Assembly (NCBI RefSeq): GCF_044762665.1
Contig: NZ_JBIWES010000001.1
Coordinates: 434,001-498,000, forward strand
Length of the DNA: 64,000 bases
Reading direction: 5' to 3'
Origin: Peribacillus frigoritolerans_B
GTDB taxonomy: Bacteria > Bacillota > Bacilli > Bacillales > DSM-1321
The translations under genes and the position numbers were made by a program. Every line of letters starts with the position of its first letter. Within the stretch, counting starts at the first letter, position 1. Shown piece after piece: positions 8,767 through 16,794 of this stretch. Below the pieces are notes generated by a model, which was given only the letters and a program-made list of their open reading frames with translations, did not search any database and was not told the DNA's origin.

Positions 8767-8880
8767 GTGAGTTTGTGCGGTTTACCCGTGAATTCACGCC
8801 GTACTTGTGAGTTTACGCGGTTTTTTATCGTGAATTTACGCCGTTTACTCGTGAGTTTCCACCATTTACTCGTGAAATCC
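8764..8880. repeat. 21-bp degenerate tandem repeat, about six units
   Basis: Successive units are CTCGTGAGTTTGTGCGGTTTA, CCCGTGAATTCACGCCGTACT, then TTGTGAGTTTACGCGGTTTT, TCGTGAATTTACGCCGTTTA, CTCGTGAGTTTCCACCATTTA and a partial CTCGTGAAATCC. Each unit contains a GTGAATTCAC-like half palindrome. The array sits exactly between two convergent terminators. It has no open frame of note. Confidence 0.85.
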
Positions 8881-8919
8881 AAAAAGACAGCTCCCCATGA
8901 TTCAGGGAGCTGTCTTTTT
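8881..8919. terminator. Bidirectional terminator between the repeat array and pheT
   Basis: AAAAAGACAGCTCCC and GGGAGCTGTCTTTTT form a perfect 15-bp stem with a 9-base loop, giving T runs in both directions. It would end the pheST transcript. Confidence 0.9.
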
Positions 8920-8923
8920 GGTT

Positions 8924-11338
8924 TTATCCTCTTAGCTCTGCGCCAGCTTTTTCTTTAACGGCTTCAAGCACTTTATCATGTGCTTTTGTTATGTCCTCGT
9001 CCGTTAGAGTACGTTCCGGGTCGAAGTATTTCAGTGAGTAGGCAATGGATTTCTTGCCTTCCTCCATTCTATCACCTTCATATAAGTCGAAGATGCTCAC
9101 TTCTTTCAGCAGTTTGCCACCGGCTTCTTCAATAATATCTTGAATGTCCCCGGCTTTCGTAGCTTGATCCACAACGAGCGCGATATCGCGTGTGGTTGAT
9201 GGATAGCGCGGAATGGTTTGGTAAGCAATCGGCGCGACTTCTGCTTCGGCCAATGCTTTTAAGGAAAGTTCGAAAATGTATGTTTCTTTAATATCCAAGT
9301 CTTTTTGGACAGTTGGGTGCACTTGGCCGATAAAGCCAATTACTTCACCATTCAATAGAACTTCCGCTGTCCGTCCTGGATGCATGTCGTTGATTTCCGC
9401 TTGGCGGTAACTGATTTGATCAGCTAATCCAAGTGTATCGAATAATGCTTCGATCACGCCTTTGGCTACAAAGAAATCTACTGGTTTCTTTTCACCTTGC
9501 CATAGATGCGACTCCCAAAGGCCTGTGATTGCTCCAGCAATATGTTCTTTTTCTTCAGGCAGTTCTTGTTCGTCACGCTTAAAGAATACCGATCCGATTT
9601 CGTACAGTGCCAGTGAATCAATTTGGCGGGCATTGTTATATTTCACGACTTCGAGCAATTGAGGCACGATGCTTAAACGCAGCTGGCTTCTTTCTTCACT
9701 CATTGGCATTGCTAACCGAATGGATTCTCTAGCTTCCAATGCGAATTGGGACGCTTTTTCCTGGCTTGTTAGTGAATAGGTCACCGCTTGATAAAGGCCT
9801 GCGCCTTCTAGTGTACGGCGTGCTTTCCGCCGTTTAATTTGATAGTCTGTCAATTGGCCTGGGGTAGCAGAACCGATTGGCAGTGTAGCGGGAATATTAT
9901 CATATCCATATAAACGTGCAGCCTCTTCGACTAAATCAGCTTCAATCGTAATATCGCCACGGCGCGTCGGGACAGTGATCGTGAACGTTTCATTGTCAAG
10001 TTCCACTCCGAATTGCAGACGTTTGAAGATTGACTCCACAACTGATACGGTCATGCTTGTTCCAAGAAGTGTGTTGATTTTTTCAAGAGTGATGCTAATG
10101 ACAGCAGGTTCCATTGTCAATCCATCAACCTCTGCTGCTCCTTGTAAGACTGTTCCGCCTGCATATTGTGCAATCAATTGTGCAGCACGTTCTCCAGCTT
10201 CACGAACACGGGCCGGGTCGACGCCTTTTTCAAAGCGGGCACTGGCTTCACTGCGTAATCCATGGTCCTTTGAAGCTTTGCGAACTACTGTACCTGCAAA
10301 ATATGCACTTTCAAGAATGATGTTCGTCGTATCATTTTTCACTTCGGAATCCGCTCCGCCCATCACACCAGCAATCGCAACAGGCTCGCTGCCATTTGTG
10401 ATCACTAAATGGTCAGGTGTCAAAGTTCGTTCCGCTTCATCCAATGTTACGATTTTTTCAGCATCCTTCGCTCTGCGGATGACGATTTCCTTTGAACCAA
10501 AGCGGTCATAATCAAAGGCATGGAGCGGTTGTCCGTATTCAAGCAAAATGTAGTTCGTGATATCCACCACATTATTATGAGGTCGGATGCCTGCAGACAT
10601 CAACCTAGTTTGCATCCAAAGCGGTGAGGGTCCGATCTTAACATCCTTGATGATTTTAGCCATGTATATCGGGTTATCTTCTTTCGCTTCCACTTTGACA
10701 CTGATATAATCAGTTGCTTTTTCAGCTGCCTCTTCTTTCTCGACAACCGGCCATTTCACTTCCCGGCCTAGAATGGCTCCCACTTCATATGCAACACCAA
10801 GCATGCTCAATGCGTCGGAGCGGTTTGGAGTCAGCCCAAGTTCCAGCACTTCATCACTTAAACCAAGTTCCTCCAATGCATCTCTCCCTACTTCCACATC
10901 ATTAGGGAAAACGAAGATACCTGTAGCGTAATCCTTGGAAACAAGCTTGGATTCGAAGCCCAATTCTTGAAGCGAGCAAATCATCCCGTGCGATTCCTCT
11001 CCACGAAGTTTCGCTTTCTTGATTTTGAAATTACCTGGAAGGACTGCGCCAACAGTAGCGACTGCGACTTTTTGGCCTTTATCGACATTCGGTGCTCCAC
11101 AGATGATCTGAACGGGATTTTCGGCCCCGATATCAACTTGGCATTTATTCAATTTATCCGCATTTGGATGCTGTTCACGTTCTAAGACATGCCCGATGAC
11201 GACCCCTTTTAGCCCTTCACTTTTCTTTTCCACCCCTTCAACCTCAATGCCGCTTTTCGTGATTTTGTCAGCTAGCTCCGTCGCATTGATGCCTGAAAGG
11301 TCAACATAATCTTGTAACCATTTATATGAAACAAACAT
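8924..11338 (-). CDS. pheT: Phenylalanine-tRNA ligase beta subunit
   Basis: 804 residues, normal length. Domains in order: N-terminal EMAP-like tRNA-binding domain (about 40-155, KGVVIGHVLEREQHPNADKL), B3/B4 editing domain (about 210-385, YILLEYGQPLHAFDYDRF), B5 domain (about 405-480), catalytic-like core, and a C-terminal FDX-anticodon-binding domain (about 711-804, YPSTTRDIALVVD). Together with PheS it forms the (alpha-beta)2 enzyme that charges tRNA-Phe and hydrolyses mischarged Tyr-tRNA. It lies 28 bp after pheS and shares the T-box leader. Confidence 0.97.
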   Translation of the reverse strand: MFVSYKWLQDYVDLSGINATELADKITKSGIEVEGVEKKSEGLKGVVIGHVLEREQHPNADKLNKCQVDIGAENPVQIICGAPNVDKGQKVAVATVGAVLPGNFKIKKAKLRGEESHGMICSLQELGFESKLVSKDYATGIFVFPNDVEVGRDALEELGLSDEVLELGLTPNRSDALSMLGVAYEVGAILGREVKWPVVEKEEAAEKATDYISVKVEAKEDNPIYMAKIIKDVKIGPSPLWMQTRLMSAGIRPHNNVVDITNYILLEYGQPLHAFDYDRFGSKEIVIRRAKDAEKIVTLDEAERTLTPDHLVITNGSEPVAIAGVMGGADSEVKNDTTNIILESAYFAGTVVRKASKDHGLRSEASARFEKGVDPARVREAGERAAQLIAQYAGGTVLQGAAEVDGLTMEPAVISITLEKINTLLGTSMTVSVVESIFKRLQFGVELDNETFTITVPTRRGDITIEADLVEEAARLYGYDNIPATLPIGSATPGQLTDYQIKRRKARRTLEGAGLYQAVTYSLTSQEKASQFALEARESIRLAMPMSEERSQLRLSIVPQLLEVVKYNNARQIDSLALYEIGSVFFKRDEQELPEEKEHIAGAITGLWESHLWQGEKKPVDFFVAKGVIEALFDTLGLADQISYRQAEINDMHPGRTAEVLLNGEVIGFIGQVHPTVQKDLDIKETYIFELSLKALAEAEVAPIAYQTIPRYPSTTRDIALVVDQATKAGDIQDIIEEAGGKLLKEVSIFDLYEGDRMEEGKKSIAYSLKYFDPERTLTDEDITKAHDKVLEAVKEKAGAELRG

Positions 11339-11366
11339 GGTAGGTCCTCCTTTTTAAAATAAAAAT

Positions 11367-12410
11367 TTATGCTTCGTGATGGTTGAATTGTTTTAAGAAT
11401 CGAACATCATTTGTATAGAAATGACGGATATCGTCCACACCGTACTTCAACATGGCAATCCGTTCCACGCCGATTCCAAATGCGAATCCAGAATATTTCT
11501 TGGAATCGAAGCCAGCCATTTCAAGGACGTTCGGATGAACGATCCCGCCGCCAAGCACTTCGATCCAGCCTGTTTGTTTACAAACGCTGCAGCCTTTACC
11601 GCCGCAGATTTTACAAGAAATGTCCACTTCGACGGAAGGCTCCGTAAATGGGAAGAAACTTGGACGAAGACGGATTTCACGGTCTTGCCCGAATACTTTT
11701 TTCGCAAATACGTCTAGCGTTCCTTTCAGGTCGCTCATGCTGATGTTCTCATCGATGACCAAGCCTTCAATTTGCTGGAATTGATGGGAGTGTGTCGCAT
11801 CATCATTATCACGGCGATATACTTTTCCTGGGCAAATGATTTTAACAGGAACTTGACCTTTATGTTTTTCCATCGTTCTGGCTTGAACAGGTGAAGTGTG
11901 AGTACGCATAAGGATTTCATCCGTGATGTAGAAGGAATCCTGCATATCACGTGCCGGATGGCTTTTTGGCAAGTTAAGTGCCTCAAAGTTGTAGTAGTCG
12001 CTTTCGACTTCAGGACCTTCTGCAACGGTATAACCCATCCCGATGAATAGGTCTTCGATTTCTTCCACGACACGTGTTAATGGGTGTAGATTCCCCTTGT
12101 TTACCGGACGTCCTGGAAGTGTGACGTCAATCGTTTCAGTTGCTAGCTTGGCATTGACTGCCGCAGTTTCAAGCGCTTTTTGTTTCTCCTCGATCTTTGT
12201 TGCGATCGCTTCCCGTACATCATTGGCTAGTGCCCCGATTTTCGGACGTTCTTCGGCAGATAATTTACCCATGCCGCGCAATACCTCAGTTATTGGCCCT
12301 TTTTTCCCTAAATAAGCAACACGGACTTCATTCAGTTCTTTTAATTCGGAAGCGGCGGCAACTTTTTGCAACGCTTCTTCCTGCAGTTCTAGTAAACGTT
12401 CCTGCATCAT
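11367..12410 (-). CDS. pheS: Phenylalanine-tRNA ligase alpha subunit
   Basis: 347 residues, class II synthetase. An N-terminal coiled coil (about 1-85) is followed by the catalytic core with the motif-2 region RRDNDDATHSHQFQQIEGL, the segment LRPSFFPFTEPSVEVDISC, and motif 3 in FAFGIGVERIAMLKYG near residue 325. The ATG at 12408-12410 follows GGAGG by 5 bases; a second ATG directly after it is also possible. It is expressed from the T-box controlled promoter and translated ahead of pheT. Confidence 0.97.
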   Translation of the reverse strand: MMQERLLELQEEALQKVAAASELKELNEVRVAYLGKKGPITEVLRGMGKLSAEERPKIGALANDVREAIATKIEEKQKALETAAVNAKLATETIDVTLPGRPVNKGNLHPLTRVVEEIEDLFIGMGYTVAEGPEVESDYYNFEALNLPKSHPARDMQDSFYITDEILMRTHTSPVQARTMEKHKGQVPVKIICPGKVYRRDNDDATHSHQFQQIEGLVIDENISMSDLKGTLDVFAKKVFGQDREIRLRPSFFPFTEPSVEVDISCKICGGKGCSVCKQTGWIEVLGGGIVHPNVLEMAGFDSKKYSGFAFGIGVERIAMLKYGVDDIRHFYTNDVRFLKQFNHHEA

Positions 12411-12449
12411 GTCTTCCTCCTTTATTTTCCTTTTGTAAAAATGAACACA

Positions 12450-12700
12450 AAAAAACCCCGATCCCTAAAGGGACGAGGTTTATGTATCGCGGTACCACCC
12501 TTATTAGTGCACAAATAAACTTCTGCACTCACTTCATTAAAAATAACGGCTCTTCACCGGAACATTTTTCAGACAATCTGTCTTCCCAATGCCAACTCGA
12601 AAGGTGAATTCACTTAAGCAGTGCCATAAAAATGCTTTCAGTCAAGGCATTTTCTCCCTGGTTATGGTTAACTTTAAGCTACTACTCTTTGTCATCGTCG
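12450..12700 (-). promoter_or_regulatory. T-box leader of pheST (tRNA-Phe-sensing)
   Basis: The minus strand carries the conserved T-box sequence AAGGGTGGTACCGCG (12488-12502), which in T-box RNAs pairs with the uncharged tRNA acceptor end. It is followed by the terminator stem AACCTCGTCCC/GGGATCGGGGTT with seven T residues (12452-12483). Upstream is a structured stem I/II/III region of about 190 bases; a candidate UUC specifier lies in GTGAATTCACC at about 12605-12615. The leader fills most of the 336-bp gap between pheS and the methyltransferase gene. Confidence 0.92.
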
Positions 12701-12747
12701 TTTCATTATAAAATTCTGTTTTATTATATTATAATTCTTCGGCCGTT

Positions 12748-13506
12748 TCAAATCGATTTTCGTAAATGGTACATTAAAATCCCGGCAGCGATCCCCACAT
12801 TCAATGATTCGCTTTTTCCGTAGATGGGAATATAGAGGTTTTTAGTCGTTTTCTCCAATAATTCCTTTGATACTCCTTGGCCTTCATTACCGACCAGCAG
12901 GGCAAATCGGGAAGACTTTTCCACTTCTTCAAATGGCGATGCCCCTTCTAATGCCGTGCCATAAACCGGTGTGCCGCTTTGCTTCAGCTCATCGATGATT
13001 TCGGATAGGCTCCCTTTAATGACAGGCATATGGAAGAGGCTACCTTGAGTCGAACGGACCACTTTGGGATTATACAAGTCAGCACACCCTTCACCTAGTA
13101 TGACCGCATCGATTCCAGCTGCATCCGCTGTCCTGATCATCGTTCCAATATTCCCCGGATCTTGGACGGCATCGATCAACAATAGCTTATCGGGATTGAT
13201 GGATGCCATGCTCGTTGATTTCTGTTCACAAACCGCAGCAATTCCCTGCGGGGCTTCGGTATCGCTAATCGCCTTCATAATATCATTTTTCACATAAATG
13301 AGTTCTGTGCCTTCCACCTTAAAATGGGCAGGCATTTCAGTTTCTTCATTGATGATCACTTCCAAGACGATTTCTTCTTTTAAGGCTTCTTCAACTAGGT
13401 GAAAGCCCTCGACTAAATATTTACCTGTTTTATCCCGTTCTTTTTTCGTCAAAAGTTTTTTCCATTGCTTAACTTGCGGGTTTTTTACGGATTCGATATA
13501 TTTCAA
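12748..13506 (-). CDS. ysgA: TrmH/SpoU family RNA 2'-O-methyltransferase (YsgA-like)
   Basis: 252 residues if started at the TTG at 13504-13506 (MKYIESVKNPQVKQWKKL), which follows AAAGGAGCG by 6 bases; the longer frame to 13605 lacks a ribosome site. An N-terminal L30e-like substrate-binding domain precedes the SPOUT fold with its three motifs: LIDAVQDPGNIGTMIRTADA, FALLVGNEGQGVS, and IPIYGKSESLNVGIAAGI, the trefoil-knot SAM site. It methylates a ribose in rRNA or tRNA; the exact target is not known from sequence. Its position upstream of pheS and divergent from sspI is as in B. subtilis. Confidence 0.9.
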   Translation of the reverse strand: MKYIESVKNPQVKQWKKLLTKKERDKTGKYLVEGFHLVEEALKEEIVLEVIINEETEMPAHFKVEGTELIYVKNDIMKAISDTEAPQGIAAVCEQKSTSMASINPDKLLLIDAVQDPGNIGTMIRTADAAGIDAVILGEGCADLYNPKVVRSTQGSLFHMPVIKGSLSEIIDELKQSGTPVYGTALEGASPFEEVEKSSRFALLVGNEGQGVSKELLEKTTKNLYIPIYGKSESLNVGIAAGILMYHLRKSI

Positions 13507-13628
13507 GGGTAAACGCTCCTTTAACTTCACACTGATTTTCCTATTATAACGCAATTCACATACATATTGCATGCGAGTTTGTGAAATGCTATTAATGTCA
13601 GTCATTATGTGTTAGAGGAGGAATAATT

Positions 13629-13838
13629 ATGAATTTAAACTTACGTAATGCGATCATCCAAAATGTATCTGGAAATTCGCAAGAGCAGCTGGAAGACACG
13701 ATTGTAGATGCCATACAAAATGGCGAGGAAAAAATGCTTCCTGGATTGGGAGTATTATTCGAGGTAATCTGGCAAAATTCATCTGAGCAGGAAAAACAGG
13801 AAATGATCACTGCCCTCGAAGCAGGATTAAAAAAATAA
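13629..13838 (+). CDS. sspI: Small acid-soluble spore protein SspI
   Basis: 69 residues matching the SspI family over its whole length (MNLNLRNAIIQNVSGNSQEQ at the start, MLPGLGVLFEVIWQ in the middle). SspI is a minor SASP made in the forespore under sigma-G and deposited in the spore core. AGAGGAGGA lies 7 bases ahead of the ATG. It is directly followed by a terminator. Presence of this gene shows that the organism is a spore former. A clear sigma-G promoter was not resolved. Confidence 0.95.
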   Translation: MNLNLRNAIIQNVSGNSQEQLEDTIVDAIQNGEEKMLPGLGVLFEVIWQNSSEQEKQEMITALEAGLKK

Positions 13839-13862
13839 CAGCCTTCAACGGCTGTTATTTTT
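13838..13862. terminator. Terminator shared by sspI and the convergent YflT gene
   Basis: ACAGCC-ttcaac-GGCTGT followed by TATTTTTTTT on the plus strand; it overlaps the 3' end of the convergent gene. Confidence 0.8.
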
Positions 13863-14238
13863 TTGATCTCGCTTCGCCAGCCTTCAGTCCTTCGATGGAG
13901 ACTTCTTCATCAAGCAGCAAGATGAATTTTTTTGCGCTCACTTCTTCAAGCATCGCTTTTGTCTCAGCAAAAGAGTAGCCGTATTTCGTGAAAAAGCTGC
14001 GTAAATCTCCAGATCCTTCATCTGTGAAGTAGTGGAAAATTTTCAAAAAAAGCGTGTCTTCCTTATCCTGATTGGCAATGATCAGTATATCCGTATGTTC
14101 ATTTCCAAGCTGCACATAATTTTTTATATCAGCTGCCACTGTCATTTGGGTGCCAGATATGCCTTTAGCTTTTAAGTCTTGAATTGCAGCAAGTAGTTCC
14201 GGATTAGAGTCAAAAACACCATATACGTTTTTTTCCAT
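13855..14238 (-). CDS. YflT-domain general stress protein, short paralogue
   Basis: 127 residues, consisting almost wholly of the General stress protein 17M-like (YflT) domain: a beta-alpha unit MEKNVYGVFDSNPELLAAIQ, then TDEGSGDLRSFFTKYGYS and a closing strand KKFILLLDEE. The biochemical role of the domain is unknown; in B. subtilis YflT belongs to the sigma-B general stress regulon. This copy lacks the C-terminal extensions of its two neighbours and is the most divergent of the three. A sigma-B-like promoter lies upstream at 14289-14313. Confidence 0.82.
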   Translation of the reverse strand: MEKNVYGVFDSNPELLAAIQDLKAKGISGTQMTVAADIKNYVQLGNEHTDILIIANQDKEDTLFLKIFHYFTDEGSGDLRSFFTKYGYSFAETKAMLEEVSAKKFILLLDEEVSIEGLKAGEARSKK

Positions 14239-14288
14239 GTTTCTCCCTCTCCTTGTTACTCTACTAAAAATAAAATTCCTTTGTCATT

Positions 14289-14313
14289 ATACCTTGCGGC
14301 TTTATCAATAAAC
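14289..14313 (-). promoter_or_regulatory. Sigma-B-type promoter of the short YflT gene
   Basis: Minus strand GTTTAT (14308-14313), 13 bp, AGGTAT (14289-14294). The sigma-B consensus is GTTTAA and GGGTAT with 12-15 bp, so one mismatch in each box. Confidence 0.6.
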
Positions 14314-14387
14314 AAGCAAATAGTCTATTGAAATGAACGAGGGAACCCTCTGCCTAAAGGGTTTTTTAAAATAACGGCCTGGAAACA

Positions 14388-14520
14388 AACTAGATGAAAA
14401 ATCGAGTTTGCCTACAGTTTCTTAATGGGCTTGTACAATTTGAACGTTGATTTCCATTCCAGGCACTCGTTTTCCGCGGGCGGTCAGGGGGCTTTGCCCC
14501 TTCCTCCCAAACAACTAGAT
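14388..14520 (-). repeat. Dispersed intergenic repeat, copy 2
   Basis: Contains GTTTGCCTACAGTTTCTTAA, ACGTTGATTTCCATTCCAGG and GTTTTCCGCGGGCGGTC in the same order as the copy at 47941-48180. The block is bracketed by AACTAGAT at 14388-14395 and 14513-14520. The 421-bp gap 14239-14659 otherwise holds the sigma-B-type promoter, a hairpin AACCCT/AGGGTT plus T run at about 14345-14372, and the terminator at 14633-14655. Confidence 0.65.
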
Positions 14521-14632
14521 AGAAATCAGATCTGAGGAATTGAAGATGATGCTTTGGGTCAGTTGGTTCTGGAACATCATTTGATGATAGCTATATTTTC
14601 CATTCCCTATTTATCTACAAACTGAAGAACAG

Positions 14633-14655
14633 CCTTGTGCAGGCTGTTCTTTTTA
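14633..14655. terminator. Terminator downstream of the second YflT gene
   Basis: GAACAGCC-ttgtgc-AGGCTGTTC followed by TTTTTA on the plus strand. The T run is stronger on the plus than on the minus strand. Confidence 0.65.
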
Positions 14656-14659
14656 CGTA

Positions 14660-15457
14660 TTACAGATTGTCGGTATTGATTCGATTTTTGATATATTCAT
14701 CCTGCAAGCCTTCCTCTTGCTGCCCGCTAGCCTTATTCATTGAACCTTGAGCATCAAGGGCTTTGTCAGTATCGGCAGAAAACGGTTCTGCATGTGGGTC
14801 GCTTGCAAGTGTCCCTTCATGATTCCCTGGTTTTTGCTTCTTGAATTTTTCTGTAGAATTCCCCCAGATTTCCCTTTCTTGAGCCCGCTTCGTATCCAGC
14901 TCTTCATTTTCAAAGATGTTGGCGGAATTCCCATGAAGTTCTTCGGTTCTTCCTGGCTGTGCTTTCACTTCCCCTGTTTGATAGGCATTCTCTGTTGTTT
15001 CAGGAAAAAGGTTCGGGTCCGGATTGTTCACCACCCCTGTTTTAAGCGGATTCTCTGCAGGTTCGTCCGTATCCTCCATGCGATTGGAAGTTATGCTCTC
15101 TCGTGCTGAAACGGTTTCCGATTCATCTAAAAGAATCAGATATTTTCCGGCCTCCACTTCATTTATATAAGCGGTGGCTTCACTATCGGATAGTCCTAAT
15201 TCACCTAGTCGGTTCCTTATATCTTCAGAACCCTCGTTCATGAAAAAGTGCCTCATCTTATCAATGAAGGAATCCTCGTTAGATTTAGTAACGACGTCGA
15301 CATCGGGAACAGGCTTTTCATTGACGAAATCCAAATCTTCTTTCCTATCAGCCATTACCGTTATTTCCCCTTCATGGACCCCCTTTTCCTTGAGGGATTG
15401 TATAGCCTGGATCATTTCACTTTCCGTATTAAAAACACCATATAATGTTTTTCCCAT
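14660..15457 (-). CDS. YflT-domain general stress protein with hydrophilic tail
   Basis: 265 residues. Residues 1-112 form the YflT/GSP17M-like domain (MGKTLYGVFNTESEMIQAIQ, FMNEGSEDIRNRLGELGLS, KYLILLDESE). The remaining 150 residues are strongly polar, Pro/Asn/Glu-rich and of low complexity, probably disordered, with short recurring phrases such as FPETTENAYQTGEV and NSANIFENEE. It is a tandem paralogue of the genes on both sides. An exact sigma-B promoter lies upstream at 15505-15529. The start has a strong GGAGGAGGAAG site. Confidence 0.82.
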   Translation of the reverse strand: MGKTLYGVFNTESEMIQAIQSLKEKGVHEGEITVMADRKEDLDFVNEKPVPDVDVVTKSNEDSFIDKMRHFFMNEGSEDIRNRLGELGLSDSEATAYINEVEAGKYLILLDESETVSARESITSNRMEDTDEPAENPLKTGVVNNPDPNLFPETTENAYQTGEVKAQPGRTEELHGNSANIFENEELDTKRAQEREIWGNSTEKFKKQKPGNHEGTLASDPHAEPFSADTDKALDAQGSMNKASGQQEEGLQDEYIKNRINTDNL

Positions 15458-15504
15458 GCTTCTTCCTCCTCCTATTTTTCCGATAATTCTCCTTAAGTGT
15501 ATTT

Positions 15505-15529
15505 ATACCCTGATGGGTGCTAATTAAAC
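15505..15529 (-). promoter_or_regulatory. Sigma-B promoter of the second YflT gene
   Basis: Minus strand GTTTAA (15524-15529), 13 bp, GGGTAT (15505-15510): an exact match to the sigma-B consensus, 48 bp before the start codon. Confidence 0.85.
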
Positions 15530-15579
15530 AAAAAGGTTTGCCTTCCTATCGAACAATCAGTCTTTAAAATCAAAAAGAA

Positions 15580-15612
15580 ACCTGCAGTTTTTAAAACTGC
15601 AGGTTTTTTCCT
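15580..15612. terminator. Terminator of the YflT-DUF2382 gene
   Basis: AACCTGCAGTTTT and AAAACTGCAGGTT form a nearly loopless perfect stem with a T run on the plus strand and A/T-rich flank on the minus strand. Confidence 0.7.
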
Positions 15613-15618
15613 TCACTC

Positions 15619-16548
15619 TTAGAAGCGGTCGGTTCTACGTTCAGTTGCCTTTTTCTCATTCACGATCGATTCATCTGTACTATCAAGCTGGATATCTTCC
15701 TTTTTAAGAGTTTCCTGAACTTGTTCCGTTTCTTGTACCGCATGTTTCTTGATGACAATTTCATCTGTGACAACCGGTTTTTTCGAAACTTCCAGTTTTT
15801 CTTCAACAACTGGGATTCGCAATGTTTCCCCATCTTCAATGCTTCCGGTTTCCAGATTTGCTTCACGTCCCGAAACCGATCTATGCTCGACTGTCACTTC
15901 TTCGTGTTCAACAGGGACATTAATCGTTTTATGCTGTTCATTGACTTCTTTGTTAATGACGACTTCTCCCGTCTGAACCCTTTCTTTGTCAATGTTCAGC
16001 TGTTCTTCCCGAAGTGTAAGCGTCCTTTCATCTTCTGGCAACTCACGGCCTCGTCCGTTGACTCCATAAACATCTTCTTTATTTAATGCATCGGTCTTTT
16101 CCGTACCATTATATAGTTGATTGGTGGAGTTTGTATCAAGCCTTGTACCGGCAGTGTCCATTGTACCAGTCGTGAATTTATCCTTTGCCGTTCCAAGATG
16201 GCCTTCACCTTCTTCAACCAGAACCAGGACTTTTCCATTTTCTACATCAAAGACATGTTCAGCTGCATCGCTATTCGAAAGGCCTGCATTCGCCAATCTT
16301 GTTGAAAGGTCTGCCGTATCTTCCGGCATGAAGAAACGTGCCACCTTGTCCATAAATGATTCGTCATTAGGAACATTCGTCATTGTATGAACATCCGTTT
16401 CACGTTGATGGTTCGTGAAATCCAAAGTTTCTTCCTTGTCTGCGACAACCGTAATATCGTCCCCTTCAAAACCCTTTGCCTTAAGTGCATTAATTGCTTG
16501 GATCACTTCTGCATTTGATTCATATACTCCATATACTGTTTTATTCAT
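15619..16548 (-). CDS. General stress protein with YflT and DUF2382 domains (YsnF-like)
   Basis: 309 residues. The N-terminal YflT/GSP17M domain occupies about 1-115 (MNKTVYGVYESNAEVIQAIN, FMPEDTADLSTRLANAGLS). The C-terminal half is a DUF2382/AvaK-YsnF type domain (about 175-290) built of charged beta repeats: LTLREEQLNIDKERVQTGEV, INVPVEHEEVTVEHRSV, LRIPVVEEKLEVSKKPVV. This domain pair is that of B. subtilis YsnF, a sigma-B regulon member; the molecular role is unknown. It is the most upstream of three tandem paralogues, with a sigma-B-type promoter at 16604-16628. Confidence 0.85.
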   Translation of the reverse strand: MNKTVYGVYESNAEVIQAINALKAKGFEGDDITVVADKEETLDFTNHQRETDVHTMTNVPNDESFMDKVARFFMPEDTADLSTRLANAGLSNSDAAEHVFDVENGKVLVLVEEGEGHLGTAKDKFTTGTMDTAGTRLDTNSTNQLYNGTEKTDALNKEDVYGVNGRGRELPEDERTLTLREEQLNIDKERVQTGEVVINKEVNEQHKTINVPVEHEEVTVEHRSVSGREANLETGSIEDGETLRIPVVEEKLEVSKKPVVTDEIVIKKHAVQETEQVQETLKKEDIQLDSTDESIVNEKKATERRTDRF

Positions 16549-16603
16549 TTTACATTCCTCCTTAGGTTTTATTGTTTCGTTTAGTGGATGCTATATATAA
16601 ACA

Positions 16604-16628
16604 ATACCCGCCATGTTCCTAAGTAAAC
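16604..16628 (-). promoter_or_regulatory. Sigma-B promoter of the YsnF-like gene
   Basis: Minus strand GTTTAC (16623-16628), 13 bp, GGGTAT (16604-16609): one mismatch to the sigma-B consensus, 56 bp before the start. Confidence 0.8.
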
Positions 16629-16794
16629 GAGGAATCCATATTTCATTTTTGTTATATCATTTACAATTCGTTCTCAGCACAGAACGCTTTTTTAGTTGAA
16701 ACCCAGGCTTTACAAGGGTTTCCCCATTTATAAAGATGTAATGTTTAACCCATAAATGCCATTTCATTTACTTCTTGTAATCTATTTTCTTCTA

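Noticed and set aside
8764..8880. CRISPR array
   Set aside because: The 21-bp units are contiguous with no spacers and are degenerate; no cas genes nearby.
9975..10511. 178-codon plus-strand frame opposite pheT
   Set aside because: Shadow of pheT: it lies wholly inside a well-conserved gene on the other strand, with Ser/Arg-rich composition and no ribosome site.
13560..13615. Sigma-G promoter for sspI
   Set aside because: Only weak candidates (TGAAA-17-CATTATG or GCATG with ATTAATG); the better one leaves almost no leader before the ribosome site, so it was not listed.
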